Made by a program: the position numbers and the translations under genes. Shown piece by piece: positions 16,402 to 26,049 of a stretch of 64,000 nt of DNA. A model generated the notes under the pieces. That model had not been told where the DNA came from. It did no database searches and saw only the letters and a program-made list of their open reading frames with translations. Each line of letters begins with the position of its first letter. Within the stretch, counting starts at the first letter, position 1. Source of the stretch: Anaerosalibacter massiliensis (GTDB taxonomy: Bacteria > Bacillota > Clostridia > Tissierellales > Sporanaerobacteraceae); the NCBI GenBank assembly GCA_000751555.1, contig CCEZ01000015.1, forward strand, positions 1 to 64,000, written 5' to 3'.

Positions 16402-17439
16402 TTATTGTTTCACATGCGGAAATATTAGTGATATGGTCAGCCCTGAACCAATCCCTGATTTTACATCCAACTGAATTGCTAGATCATAAGCCATTTTGCT
16501 CACTAAGAAGAGTCCCATTCCTGTTGCTTGCCTTGTATACGTACCTCGCCCTCCAGTAAAGCCCTTGTCAAAAATAAATGGTAAATCTTCTTCAGATACA
16601 CCAGGTCCATTATCAGTAATATTTAAAATAGTTTGATCACTCATTTCATCATAAACCGTTTCAAATTTCAGAATTGGAGGATCCTGATTCTGTGAAACAT
16701 ATTTTGTGCTATTAGAGATTATTTGTTCTAATATAAAAGCTAATCCCTTGCGGTCAGATAAAATTTGCATTTCTTCACCTATGAACTGTATTTGAAAAGC
16801 AGATTCATCTAATAGTGATTGATGGTTCTCTATTGTCTGTTTACAAAATGCTAGTAAGTTTATAGACTCAAAAATATAATCTTTATGAGTAGCCCTAAGT
16901 CTTGCAAAATACAAAATTCGCTCTACGTCTCCAAGGATTTTATCTCTGACATGAAACATACGTTGTCTAACAAGGGGAGACATTTCGTCACTGCGGTTAT
17001 CTAATACCAATGTCATTAATGACAGAGGCTTTTTAATTTCATGAACCCACCCTTCTATATAATTTTCATAATCGGTTAACTCAATGGCTTGATCATTAAG
17101 TTCTGATTGATATGATCTTATGACACTTCCCATTCTACGGATAAATGACCAATGTGTTTTAGGAGATACATGACATAATCTTTCTTCGTTCGTTTCATTC
17201 GGTTCTAACAAAAAATCCTGAAAGGCAGCTTTTATTATTTTTTGCTTTCTAATTATAATGAATACAGATAACGATATCATTGCTAGAGTAAAAACAATCA
17301 TTAGTCCTACTAAAACCTTAAACGTTTCAGGATAAGCCAACCAAGCTAAAAAACTAAAAAGGAGACTTGTAGCCATCAACATAAAAAACCATTGTTTATA
17401 AGCATGAAAACAATCATAGATTTGCTTTATCCATTTCAT
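16402..17439 (-). CDS. BceS-type intramembrane-sensing histidine kinase
   Basis: 345 aa. Two membrane helices (about 15-36 and 40-64) with almost no loop between them, so it lacks its own sensor domain. The phospho-acceptor histidine is in YIEGWVHEIKKPLSLM (H about 132). The ATPase domain has NSTKYV (N box), ITDNGPGVSEEDLPFIFDKG (G1/F boxes) and GMGLFLV (G2). Such kinases sense flux through the partner BceAB transporter. It follows its response regulator with an 8-bp gap. Confidence 0.9.
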   Translation of the reverse strand: MKWIKQIYDCFHAYKQWFFMLMATSLLFSFLAWLAYPETFKVLVGLMIVFTLAMISLSVFIIIRKQKIIKAAFQDFLLEPNETNEERLCHVSPKTHWSFIRRMGSVIRSYQSELNDQAIELTDYENYIEGWVHEIKKPLSLMTLVLDNRSDEMSPLVRQRMFHVRDKILGDVERILYFARLRATHKDYIFESINLLAFCKQTIENHQSLLDESAFQIQFIGEEMQILSDRKGLAFILEQIISNSTKYVSQNQDPPILKFETVYDEMSDQTILNITDNGPGVSEEDLPFIFDKGFTGGRGTYTRQATGMGLFLVSKMAYDLAIQLDVKSGIGSGLTISLIFPHVKQ

Positions 17440-17447
17440 AACTTTAT

Positions 17448-18113
17448 CTACCCCCTAAGTCGATAACCTTTACCCCTTATTGTCTCAATTTGATCCTCCA
17501 AGTTTAATTGTCGTAGTGTTTTTCGCAAGCGAGTGAGGTTTACTTGAAGTGCATTTTCGTCTATATATTGATCTGTTCCCCATAAAATTTTACTCAGTGT
17601 TGACTTGGATACAACCTCAGGTCTATGCTGTACTAGAGCCAATAAAATTCTTCCTTCATTAGCTGATAATAATAAAGATTGGGCCCCCTTATACAAAGTA
17701 AAGGTATTTGGATCTAGCGAAAAACTACCACCATCTATCAAGCTTGGCTGTCCTTCAAACCTTCTTAGCAGATTCTGAATGCGCGCTAATAATCTATCTC
17801 GATTACATGGTTTTGTGAGATAATCATCTGCACCTAAATGAAGACCGTGTAATTCATCTTGTAACTTATCTCTAGATGTAAGAATCAATATTGGACCAAT
17901 CCCTTTTAATTTTAGACTTTTGCATATTTCAAATCCTGACTGTTCCGGTAAGTTAATGTCTAATAAGACTAAGTCTGGTGCCCAAGTGGCTATTTGAGCA
18001 ACTACATCATGGAAGTCTGCAATTGCCATCACTTCATAACCAGCTTTTTGCAATATATCCATTAACTCTTCTCTCATCAATAGATCATCTTCAACAATTG
18101 TAATTTTAGCCAC
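17448..18113 (-). CDS. OmpR/BceR-type response regulator
   Basis: 221 aa. Receiver domain with VEDD at residues 7-10, phospho-acceptor aspartate in DLVLLDINLPEQSGFE (about D54) and conserved lysine in YLTKPCNRDRL (about K104). The winged-helix output domain ends LTRLRKTLRQLNLEDQIETI, then RGKGYRL. It should activate the adjacent ABC transporter genes. Ribosome-binding site AGGAGGTGC. Confidence 0.93.
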   Translation of the reverse strand: MAKITIVEDDLLMREELMDILQKAGYEVMAIADFHDVVAQIATWAPDLVLLDINLPEQSGFEICKSLKLKGIGPILILTSRDKLQDELHGLHLGADDYLTKPCNRDRLLARIQNLLRRFEGQPSLIDGGSFSLDPNTFTLYKGAQSLLLSANEGRILLALVQHRPEVVSKSTLSKILWGTDQYIDENALQVNLTRLRKTLRQLNLEDQIETIRGKGYRLRG

Positions 18114-18149
18114 TTCAGCACCTCCTTCAATGTGAAATTTAACGGTTCC

Positions 18150-20315
18150 TTAATCTATATTTGGCTTCCAACGCAATTTATCTATTTCATGATCAGCTGA
18201 ACGAGCAACTGCTACTCCATAAATTACCAAAATTACGATTACTACACATGCAAAGGTAAAGGCAATAGGATAAAGTAACGCGTTGTCTTCGATGCGAATA
18301 ATAACAAATGAAATCATAGCCCTTATCCCAACAGCTCCACTGACGCATGCAAGAGACATAGGTAACAGAAAAGTCAACAACACCTGTCTATGCATAGATT
18401 TTTTCATTTGATTACGTTTTGCTCCCAACATGGAAAGCGTTACATAGCGTTGTCCAGTCTGCTTCATCTGTGTCAAAAATTGTAAAGCTAATACCGTACA
18501 TGCAATAATCAAGAATAAGAATCCCATATATAGTATCGTATAACTTCCAGCAACAACGTAGAAAAGTCTACGTCCAAAGTTTTGCAAATAACTTTCAAAC
18601 TTGAAGCCTGAAGATTTTAATAAGTCTCTAGCTTCCATCATTGGTTTCATTAAACCTTGTTGGTCCTGCAGCTTTTGTGGAATGCGAAAATTCCAATATG
18701 ACACATAGGTTTCCGTATTTAATAATTGTTCAAACATATGATCAGGGACTATAAATGCTGAAGTAATTTCTACAGAACGGTCTGCTACTAGCCCTCTCAT
18801 TGGAATTGATGGGTGTATAGATATTGCCTGATCATTAATACTCATCAAACTTTGTCCTTCTTTCGCAGCCTTTTCAAGAATATTATCTAGTACAGGCATG
18901 CTTTCTAGATTATCCTTAGGCATAAAATCTGGATTAAAGTATAAAGCAATTTCATCTGAATGTAGGTTCAGCGGTTTTTCTCCTATAGTTTCTAAAAGTC
19001 CATTATAAGAGGATTCAGGAATGAGGTAAGGTTTTGTTGCATCAATCTCTAGAGCCCCAAAAAGATTAAGTGCTTCAGGATTTTCCGAACTGATACTGTA
19101 ACCCTGCATTTCTCCAGATAAAACTTGTTCTTTATAGTTGCTTGGCAGAGCCATAATTAGTTGCTCTCTTAATTTAGACCAGTCTACCAACGATACAGGC
19201 AAGTCGTCTTCTGCGCCTTCATCCTGATATTTCATTCTTCCAATTTCTAGTAGATTTAAGTCCTCTACATATGGTGCCATTTTTTCTGAAGTAAGAAATT
19301 GCTCAACCTTTTGATTATTACCATTAACGGTAAAATCATATATCGAGGAACTTCTAGTAGAAACACTTTCAAAGCTTATAATAGTTGAAGCACCATTTGT
19401 TATCAAAATGATAGACAACGTAATTAGAATAGATGTTACAGCAACAGAAGTAGATCTATTGGCTACGTTCTCTTGAAACTGCCTTAATGTAAATATGTGC
19501 AGCCCTTTAGTAGATTTACGCTCGGACAAGCTTGCTAATAAGCCTAGTAGTTTTCCAAATCCCCTCATAAAAAGGATCGTTCCTAAACTTCCGAGAGCCA
19601 ATGCCACAAACAGAAGCAGTCCTCCAAAGTCCATAAAACGATATAAAACGATCCAATATGCCACGCCTAGTAAGATAGAACCTGCTAATATATGAAGTAT
19701 GTTGCTCTTAACATGCCCCATATCTTGCTTCTTATCCATTTGCTCATTCAGTAATTGATGTACCTCTTGATTAAATAATCTTCCCCCAAGAATAACTAAT
19801 GCTATAAACTGGATAAGTAAAAAACCGATTACGGTAAAGAAAATCGCACCTACCGACAAGCTTATTTGATGACCGATAATTCCCTGTCCAACTAATTTAG
19901 AAACCGTCAAGCTGATTATTTCTGCTAAAAATCCGCCTATTAAAATGCCTCCAATGAGTGCCAAAATAGAAGTAATTAACCCCTCTGCTAAAAGTTGAAG
20001 AACAAGGCGTTCCTTGCGCATTCCTAACATGAGATAGAGCCCAAACTCTTTACTCCTTCGATTTAATTGGTACTGATTAGCAAATAAAATCAAGAAAAAC
20101 AATAAAAATAATGCAAATAGATACACAATTGGCATTAGAGCTAAAAGTTTATCGATCGAATCACTTTCAAATTCCTTTAAAAATATAATAACATCTTGTC
20201 TACCAAGTGAAAGAATGATATAAAACGACGCTATTGCTGTTACAAGTGTTGCAAAGTAAATTAAATTCTCCTTACGACTACGTTTAGCATTACGATAAAT
20301 CAGCTTAGAGAACAT
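18150..20315 (-). CDS. BceB-type ABC permease (FtsX-like)
   Basis: 721 aa from the ATG at 20315, which follows GGAGGTGG and overlaps the ATPase gene by 11 bp. Ten membrane helices in a 4+2+4 pattern: the FtsX-like blocks are at about residues 15-280 and 580-715, and a large extracellular domain of about 200 residues lies between helices 7 and 8 (roughly 320-560). That domain binds peptide antibiotics in the Bce family. The complex removes cell-wall-targeting peptides (for example bacitracin or lantibiotics) from their lipid target. The exact drug cannot be inferred. Confidence 0.92.
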   Translation of the reverse strand: MFSKLIYRNAKRSRKENLIYFATLVTAIASFYIILSLGRQDVIIFLKEFESDSIDKLLALMPIVYLFALFLLFFLILFANQYQLNRRSKEFGLYLMLGMRKERLVLQLLAEGLITSILALIGGILIGGFLAEIISLTVSKLVGQGIIGHQISLSVGAIFFTVIGFLLIQFIALVILGGRLFNQEVHQLLNEQMDKKQDMGHVKSNILHILAGSILLGVAYWIVLYRFMDFGGLLLFVALALGSLGTILFMRGFGKLLGLLASLSERKSTKGLHIFTLRQFQENVANRSTSVAVTSILITLSIILITNGASTIISFESVSTRSSSIYDFTVNGNNQKVEQFLTSEKMAPYVEDLNLLEIGRMKYQDEGAEDDLPVSLVDWSKLREQLIMALPSNYKEQVLSGEMQGYSISSENPEALNLFGALEIDATKPYLIPESSYNGLLETIGEKPLNLHSDEIALYFNPDFMPKDNLESMPVLDNILEKAAKEGQSLMSINDQAISIHPSIPMRGLVADRSVEITSAFIVPDHMFEQLLNTETYVSYWNFRIPQKLQDQQGLMKPMMEARDLLKSSGFKFESYLQNFGRRLFYVVAGSYTILYMGFLFLIIACTVLALQFLTQMKQTGQRYVTLSMLGAKRNQMKKSMHRQVLLTFLLPMSLACVSGAVGIRAMISFVIIRIEDNALLYPIAFTFACVVIVILVIYGVAVARSADHEIDKLRWKPNID

Positions 20316-21084
20316 TTGCACTTCCACCTCCAAGCTGAGCCATTAACTGCAAGATTCTTTCATAAAATTTCTCGCGAGACTCATCATGTTTGCGGCGCAG
20401 TTCATGAAATATTACACCATCTTGTATAAAAAGGATTCTAGAGCAAAAACTTGTAGCATTGGGATCATGGCTAACCATTAAAATAGTCCTTCCACTACTT
20501 CTATTAAGACCTTCCAACTTATTCATTAAGATTCTTGCAGAACGTGTGTCTAATGCTCCTGTCGGTTCATCTGCCAGAACAATATCTGGTTCAGAAATCA
20601 AACTGCGTGCAGCTGCTACCCGCTGTTTTTGTCCCCCAGACATCTGAGATGGAAATTTATTAAGAATATCAGCAATTTCTAAAAAATCTGCTAGTTCATC
20701 TAATTTAGCACGTGCTTTTGCAAAATCCATCCCATGAATAGACAGTGGTAATAGTATATTTTCTTGTCCAGTTAAATTATCTAGCAGTGCAAAGTCTTGA
20801 AACAAATATCCAATTCGACTACCCCGATATTCCGCTAAATCCTTACTATCAAAAGCACTGATGTTTTTTCCATTTAAAAACACACGCCCCGATGTTGGCT
20901 TTATAATCGTTGCAATGCAGTTTAATAATGTAGTTTTACCAGAGCCACTTGGACCCATGATTCCAAGAAACTCTCCTGGAAAAACATCAAAAGTAATTCC
21001 CTTTAATGCAACGGTTTCACTTTGTCCTTCACCATATGTCTTATATACTTCTTGAACTCGAAGCAACTTATCTGAAATTTTCAT
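20305..21084 (-). CDS. BceA-type ABC ATPase
   Basis: 259 aa. Walker A GPSGSGKTT, Q-loop LFQDFALLDNLT, signature MSGGQKQRVAAARS, Walker B IVLADEPTGALD and H-loop VSHDPNA are all present, so the ATPase should be active. MacB/BceA-type length. It is the first gene of the bceAB-RS-like operon, with GGAGGGA ahead of its ATG. Confidence 0.93.
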   Translation of the reverse strand: MKISDKLLRVQEVYKTYGEGQSETVALKGITFDVFPGEFLGIMGPSGSGKTTLLNCIATIIKPTSGRVFLNGKNISAFDSKDLAEYRGSRIGYLFQDFALLDNLTGQENILLPLSIHGMDFAKARAKLDELADFLEIADILNKFPSQMSGGQKQRVAAARSLISEPDIVLADEPTGALDTRSARILMNKLEGLNRSSGRTILMVSHDPNATSFCSRILFIQDGVIFHELRRKHDESREKFYERILQLMAQLGGGSANVL

Positions 21085-21110
21085 ATCATATCCCTCCTAT
21101 ACTTTTCGTT

Positions 21111-21178
21111 AGTGTAAAGTTCAAAATTCTTTTGAATCTCTTTTTTGGAGTTTGGTTTTTTATAGCCTACTTTACACT
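21111..21178 (-). promoter_or_regulatory. Bce-operon leader with nested inverted repeats
   Basis: AGTGTAAAGT (21111-21120) and ACTTTACACT (21169-21178) form outer arms 48 bp apart; an inner dyad TTCAAAATTCTTTTGAA lies at 21120-21136. The region is just upstream of the bceA-type gene and is the obvious place for response-regulator binding, though no textbook BceR box is evident. Confidence 0.45.
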
Positions 21179-21200
21179 ATCACTTTTCTTATAAATACTA

Positions 21201-21950
21201 TATAATAAAAATTCACCAATTAACACTTACAGTTGTTGTAAGGTTTGTAATGAGAGGAATATCTCCTTTATTAAGTTAATTATCAGACCCCGTTACCTTC
21301 TTAAATTGCATATTTAATAAGACTATCATAATTAGTTGCTATTATAGTAAGTCCATTATCTGGGATAATTATTATAATACCCATTATTCTATAATTATTG
21401 TTGAAGAAACAGTTATTAAACTTTAAGTGCTTTGTTTTTACTCGATTTTTATCTTTACTTAACAGGTTCGTGTTAAGTAAGTAGCCCCTTTAAAAGGTTT
21501 AAATTTGTATGTGCATGCTTAATATTTCTCATGGTAAACCATCTATAGACACATATTCATACGTAACAAATAAAATGAAACATCATACTGTTAATATATT
21601 TTATAGCATAATAAAATGATTTGCCACCGAGCAAAAAAATTGGGTGGCAATATGGTGGCAAACCACTATTTTTTTAATATTAAATTGACTATAAATACAG
21701 CATTTACCTAGTTAACAACACTACCGTCTCCACATGCCTTGAGGAGATAAAAATGATGACGATTGAAGCTGATACCCCTTTGAATGTGCAAAAACAGGCA
21801 CGTCCCCAATGACCGCCCTGGATTTCTCTGATGCTGGTGCGGAAAATGGTGCAATGCGTCATCAGATTCCCCAGCCACAATTTGGTACTAATATAACAGT
21901 TCTAATCATATTCTTATAAAAGAAAACAATAAGAAGGAGTGTAAAATAAA
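21201..21950. other. Scarred intergenic region
   Basis: No convincing gene. It holds a perfect 10-bp stem with 6-nt loop (21455-21480, TTACTTAACA), a GGTGGCAA-rich patch near 21620-21665, a relic of the VETVV-type element (21718-21790), a GGGGACGTGCC core (21793-21807, minus strand) and a 36-codon plus-strand frame from 21809 (MTALDFSDAGAENGAMRHQ) that is less AT-rich than its surroundings. Confidence 0.5.
21718..21790 (-). pseudogene. VETVV-element relic (copy 2)
   Basis: Minus-strand frame reads GVSASIVIIFISSRHVETVV, then LLTR and a stop. It matches the middle of the 71-aa frame at 33431-33646. Confidence 0.6.
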
Positions 21951-23405
21951 TTGATAAAAGTTAAAGTTAGTTTACGGCCTATTGTTAGTAAGATAAATTT
22001 ACCCACTGTTTTGAAAACAACTATACTTCCAGGTGACTCAATCGAAAGATTATTTATTGCAACCCAGGTAGGAGAGATCTTTTACATAGAAAACGGAGTT
22101 ATAAGGACTTTTTTAGATATTCGCCCACGAATCATAAAACTAGGTGTTTCTGGTGGTGGATATGATGAACGGGGATTGATAGGGCTAGCGTTTCATCCCG
22201 AATTTTATTGTAACGGTCTGTTTTATCTTCATTATTCAGTTGCTGGGACACAAGGTCCGGGTGCTCTTCCTAATTCAGTAGCTGGAGCACAAAGTCCAGG
22301 TGCTCTTCCTGAATTTTTTAATCCTAATCCGTGTGACCCCAGAACCTTAAACCTAAAGTGGATAAATAGGGAAATTCAATATGATCATATTGACACAGTT
22401 GAAGAATGGATTTTACAATCGAATGGTCAACTTCAAAAACGGCGAACATTACTTAATTTAAGAAGACCATTTTTTAATCATAATGGTGTCAATAGCTTAA
22501 ACTTTTCACCTGAAACAGGAAAACTTATTTTAACAACCGGAGATGGTGGATCAGGCTATGATCCATTTAATTTAAGCCAGGATGATATGGAAATCGCCGG
22601 TAAAATAATTGAAATTGATGTAGCTAAGAATACATTTATCTATAATCCACCCGTAGTCACACGTTTTAATGAACTCCCCGTACCTATTCAGGAAACACTT
22701 ACGGTAATTGCCAAAGGGGTTCGCAATATACCTGGCATTTCATTTCAAAGGTTTTATGATCAGTATATCAAATATGTGGGAAATGTGGGACAGGATCTAG
22801 CAGAGTCGATTTTTTCATTCGTTCATTATAAACCAATACCGGTTACTCAGCTTATTCAAGCTTCTTTAATGAAATCTGAACCTGACCAAGAAGGATTTAT
22901 TAACTTTGGCTGGCGAGGATGGGAAGGTGCTTTTCCTACTTCAATTATAAGGGACTGCTCTGCAAGTCCAACTCTGGATGAGAAAACAATTGCTTATTAC
23001 AATGAAGCAGTAAAAACTTCAGTGCATCGTCTTCAGCCTCTAACTAGTTATTTTCATAAAGATCCCCGACCCGATAAGTTTGGCGGAACTGCACTTACAG
23101 GAGTCCAGTCATATATGGGGAATGGAATCCCCGATTTAATGGGAAGCGTTGTGTTTACCGATTTTGCCCGGGATGAAGAATCTCAACTTCCGGTTAAAGG
23201 TGTTTTAGCTTATACCAGGGTAAGAACAGATTGTAAACTAAATGATTTTAGTGTTATTGAAACCGATTATAATTTTGAGTCACAATCAGCTTTTTATGTT
23301 AGTTTGGGAACGAATCTGGATCAAACCAGACTATATTTAGGGGTTTATGGCTCTATGAATGTGACTGATTTTAACCAAGGTACTGTTTTTGAAATTGTTC
23401 CATGA
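21951..23405 (+). CDS. Glucose/sorbosone dehydrogenase-family (PQQ-type beta-propeller) protein
   Basis: 484 aa starting at TTG 21951 after AAGGAGTG. GERGLIGLAFHP-like DERGLIGLAFHPEFYCNG, NHNGVNSLNFSPETGKLILT and GDGGSGYDP match the GSDH/YliI propeller, with the catalytic-type histidine in FNHNG. GVRNIPGISFQ corresponds to the family G-RN-PG strand. No signal peptide is seen, unlike periplasmic members, and a PQQ biosynthesis cluster is not in view, so enzymatic activity is uncertain. A 39-bp exact-frame duplication lies at residues 96-121. Base use is less AT-rich than the neighbours. Confidence 0.8.
   Translation: MIKVKVSLRPIVSKINLPTVLKTTILPGDSIERLFIATQVGEIFYIENGVIRTFLDIRPRIIKLGVSGGGYDERGLIGLAFHPEFYCNGLFYLHYSVAGTQGPGALPNSVAGAQSPGALPEFFNPNPCDPRTLNLKWINREIQYDHIDTVEEWILQSNGQLQKRRTLLNLRRPFFNHNGVNSLNFSPETGKLILTTGDGGSGYDPFNLSQDDMEIAGKIIEIDVAKNTFIYNPPVVTRFNELPVPIQETLTVIAKGVRNIPGISFQRFYDQYIKYVGNVGQDLAESIFSFVHYKPIPVTQLIQASLMKSEPDQEGFINFGWRGWEGAFPTSIIRDCSASPTLDEKTIAYYNEAVKTSVHRLQPLTSYFHKDPRPDKFGGTALTGVQSYMGNGIPDLMGSVVFTDFARDEESQLPVKGVLAYTRVRTDCKLNDFSVIETDYNFESQSAFYVSLGTNLDQTRLYLGVYGSMNVTDFNQGTVFEIVP
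22236..22313 (+). repeat. 39-bp tandem duplication inside the GSDH gene
   Basis: Two 39-bp units (22236-22274 and 22275-22313) encode SVAGTQGPGALPN and SVAGAQSPGALPE. Several base differences show it is not a fresh duplication. Confidence 0.85.
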
Positions 23406-23576
23406 TTCATAACTATAAAATTCGACTTAATACCAGATAAATTCCTTTCTAGGATTTATTGAATCGAAATATAAAACAAACAAGAGAGCAATCATATTCC
23501 CTCATTAATTTTGAAACTGATTTGATGTAGATGATGAAAGCCTTTACTGAAGGTATATTAAGAAGATATACCTTCA

Positions 23577-23759
23577 GTGCTTATACAGAAATATGCGCGT
23601 ATCAATCAGTATTCTAAAATACTAATAGCACCTGTATTTTTACCCGCGATTGGATTGGCCTTAAGTCCATTAAGTACTCTACCTATTGCGATAGCTGCTG
23701 TTTCTAATATTTCTCTTGGTTTTACTGTATTTTTTTCTCGTTTTCACTTGTTTACGTGA
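23577..23759 (+). pseudogene. Two-helix C-terminal scrap, possibly of a cation P-type ATPase
   Basis: 60 codons: ILIAPVFLPAIGLALSPLS, then LPIAIAAVSNISLGFTVFF. The spacing of the two helices and the AIAAVSN element recall the last helices of heavy-metal P-type ATPases, but no other part of such a protein is present. No ribosome-binding site. Low confidence. Confidence 0.3.
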
Positions 23760-24455
23760 GCATCTGGAATATTTCCTTTAGAAAATTCATGAATTATCTT
23801 ATAAAAATAAAATTGATTAGCTAACTTAAATATGGATTTCTTATCATTTTGGCTATTTGAGGTTTTCAAGATGCAGGCAGTATAACCAGAATTTATTATT
23901 TCATAATTTATTCTAATAGACAGAAATCTTTCAATACCACATTGTTATATCATAAAATCCTTAGATAGGATCTATAATCCGTTCTTTTCTTGTCGTAAGT
24001 AACATAAAGGACTTAGCCTGAGCATCAAACCGATTGAACAGACGAAGATTTCATGTGCAAAAAAGCTATTCAACGAGATTTCTACGAGTAAGGTTAAATA
24101 TCACAACGTGGACAGCTGTCAAAGCTTTCTTAACATCATGAGAACGTTGTAGTAAATCCACTAATATTGTAAGGCTTTAGATAACAAAAAACTGCCAGTT
24201 TAAAGCTGGCGATAAATTTGACCAAAATTTTTTTGGTAGGTGAGGAGTAGCACAGACGATGAATCAGATCCTGAGTTATACTTAATTCAAAACTGATTCA
24301 TAAAGATGTATATTGAGTTAATTTGAAAATAATAGCTTTTAGATTTTTATCTCAATGCCTTTAGATTTTCATATTTGGAATTGCGTTTTAAGGTTGTCAT
24401 CATCAAGAATACCTGATGTCATCTATAAAATGCCCTCAAAAACCGGGTTAAAAAA
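23760..24455. other. Gene-free region with decayed sequence
   Basis: Many stops in all frames. A hairpin GCCAGTTTAAAGCTGGC at 24192-24208 may be an insertion-sequence end. No intact gene. Confidence 0.5.
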
Positions 24456-24650
24456 TGCATTTCCAGCCCGGTTTTTGCTCGTTTTTTACTTTAAAACCAC
24501 AACATCTTGTGGTCAAACCGTCTTATTTATCCTTATAGCTACAATTCATCATCAGAACTATACACTCCACATGCCTTGAGTATACAATAATGATGGCGTA
24601 TGAAGACATTGGTTCCTTGGTGGCAAGGTACTTTTCAATAAAGTTGTATT
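24456..24650 (-). pseudogene. VETVV-element relic (copy 3) with terminator hairpin
   Basis: Minus-strand frame NFIEKYLATKEPMSSYAIII, then VYSRHVECIVLMM and a stop, parallels the intact 71-aa frame at 33431-33646. Downstream sequence aligns with 13294-13400, including a hairpin (CCGGGTT with AACCCGG) followed by a T-run. Confidence 0.65.
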
Positions 24651-25041
24651 ATTCAAGCTCAAATTTCTTGATGTTTTTATATCTTCCACCAACCAAATTG
24701 AAACTCTATACTTCATCATCATTGTTTTGAAAATTCAGCACGTAGTATTTTTCTGCTACATTCTAATGCGTTCTGCATCAAATTGTAAGCAATAAAACCC
24801 TCAAGTGTTCTTTTATATTTTAAAAGCTATATTCTTTACAATTATATTTCTATATTTTTACTTGTATTCAATAGACTTAATATATAATCTTTAAGTATCA
24901 ATAAGACTCATAATTTCTTCCAAAACCTTTATGGTTCTGTCTTCTAAAAGCAATTTGAATTCATATACTATTTCTCTTGGTGTAATTTTATCTGCCGTAG
25001 TAATATCTAACCTGAATACAAATGCTGAATTAAATGCATAT
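24651..25041. other. Gene-free region upstream of the LysR gene end
   Basis: About 390 bp. A minus-strand stretch near 24750-24810 reads RTLEGFIAYNLMQNALECS, perhaps a gene fragment, but it is short and unidentified. Confidence 0.35.
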
Positions 25042-25926
25042 TCACTTATTACTTACTTTACTCTTAATTATTTCAATTAATGTTTTAAAACTCTTTGTTT
25101 GAAATTTATCTTTATGAAATACAATATGATTTACATTAACTAATTCAAAATCATTTACCTTTATTTCAAAGATTTCACCACTCTCAATTTCTTCTTCTAC
25201 TAGTATTTTAGGTAACACACTTATTCCTAAATTTTGTTTTACTGCATAAATAAGAGCTTGTGAATTTATACTTGTCCACTCTGGATTTGCTCTTAAATTA
25301 TGTAGCAATAATGCACTATCAAAGACATCACGAATTGCACTGCCTTTTTCTCTAAGTAATAATCTTTCTTGTATTAACTTATTGATATCTATAGGTTCTT
25401 CTAAAGCTAATTTATGTTTAGGAGAACATATTATTGCTAATTTATAGGACGAGAATGGAATTTTTATTAATTCTTCATTATAGATAACCCCTTCAATTAA
25501 GCCCAAATCAATTTCATTATTATATAGCATCTCTTCAATTTTTCCAGCATTTCCAATTATAACTTTTGTCGGAGTATTCTTATAAATTGTTTCAAAATCT
25601 ACTATTGCTTTAGGTAAAATAAAGTTCGCTATAGTTATACTTGATCCAATTTTGATAGTTGCATTGTCTTCTAATTCTTTAACATTTTGTTCTAAATCAT
25701 CATACAAATCTAACAACTTTATTACCTTTGTCAGAAATAACTTGCCAGTTTCATTTAAATAAATCTTTCTTGAAATTCTATCAAATAAATAAACACCTAA
25801 ATGATTTTCTAATTCACTAATTGCATTAGAAACTGCTGGTTGGGTTATGAATAATTTTTCTGCTGCCTTTGTAATGCTTTCTTCTTCACATACCATTTTA
25901 AAAATACGCAGATGTCTTATTTTCAT
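25042..25926 (-). CDS. LysR-family transcriptional regulator
   Basis: 294 aa from the ATG at 25926, chosen for AAGGAG six bp upstream. HTH residues 1-60: MKIRHLRIFKMVCEEESITK, then AAEKLFITQPAVSNAISELE, then LFDRISRKIYLNETG. The effector domain follows (TIKIGSSITIANFILPKAIV onward). Divergent from the chromate-transporter pair across 123 bp, so it likely controls them. The pattern resembles CysB/CbbR-like LysR proteins next to chrA. Confidence 0.92.
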   Translation of the reverse strand: MKIRHLRIFKMVCEEESITKAAEKLFITQPAVSNAISELENHLGVYLFDRISRKIYLNETGKLFLTKVIKLLDLYDDLEQNVKELEDNATIKIGSSITIANFILPKAIVDFETIYKNTPTKVIIGNAGKIEEMLYNNEIDLGLIEGVIYNEELIKIPFSSYKLAIICSPKHKLALEEPIDINKLIQERLLLREKGSAIRDVFDSALLLHNLRANPEWTSINSQALIYAVKQNLGISVLPKILVEEEIESGEIFEIKVNDFELVNVNHIVFHKDKFQTKSFKTLIEIIKSKVSNK

Positions 25927-26049
25927 ATCTAACTCCTTATTCATCACCATTTAATTATATATTACATAAAATTATACTATTATACTTATGTTAAATCAAG
26001 GTGTATAATAAACAATGTTGAAGATTAATCTATTGGAGGTGCTACTATT

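Noticed and set aside
23577-23759. Confident call of a P-type ATPase pseudogene.
   Set aside because: Only two helices remain and none of the diagnostic motifs (DKTGT, CPC, GDGIND); kept only as a low-confidence scrap.
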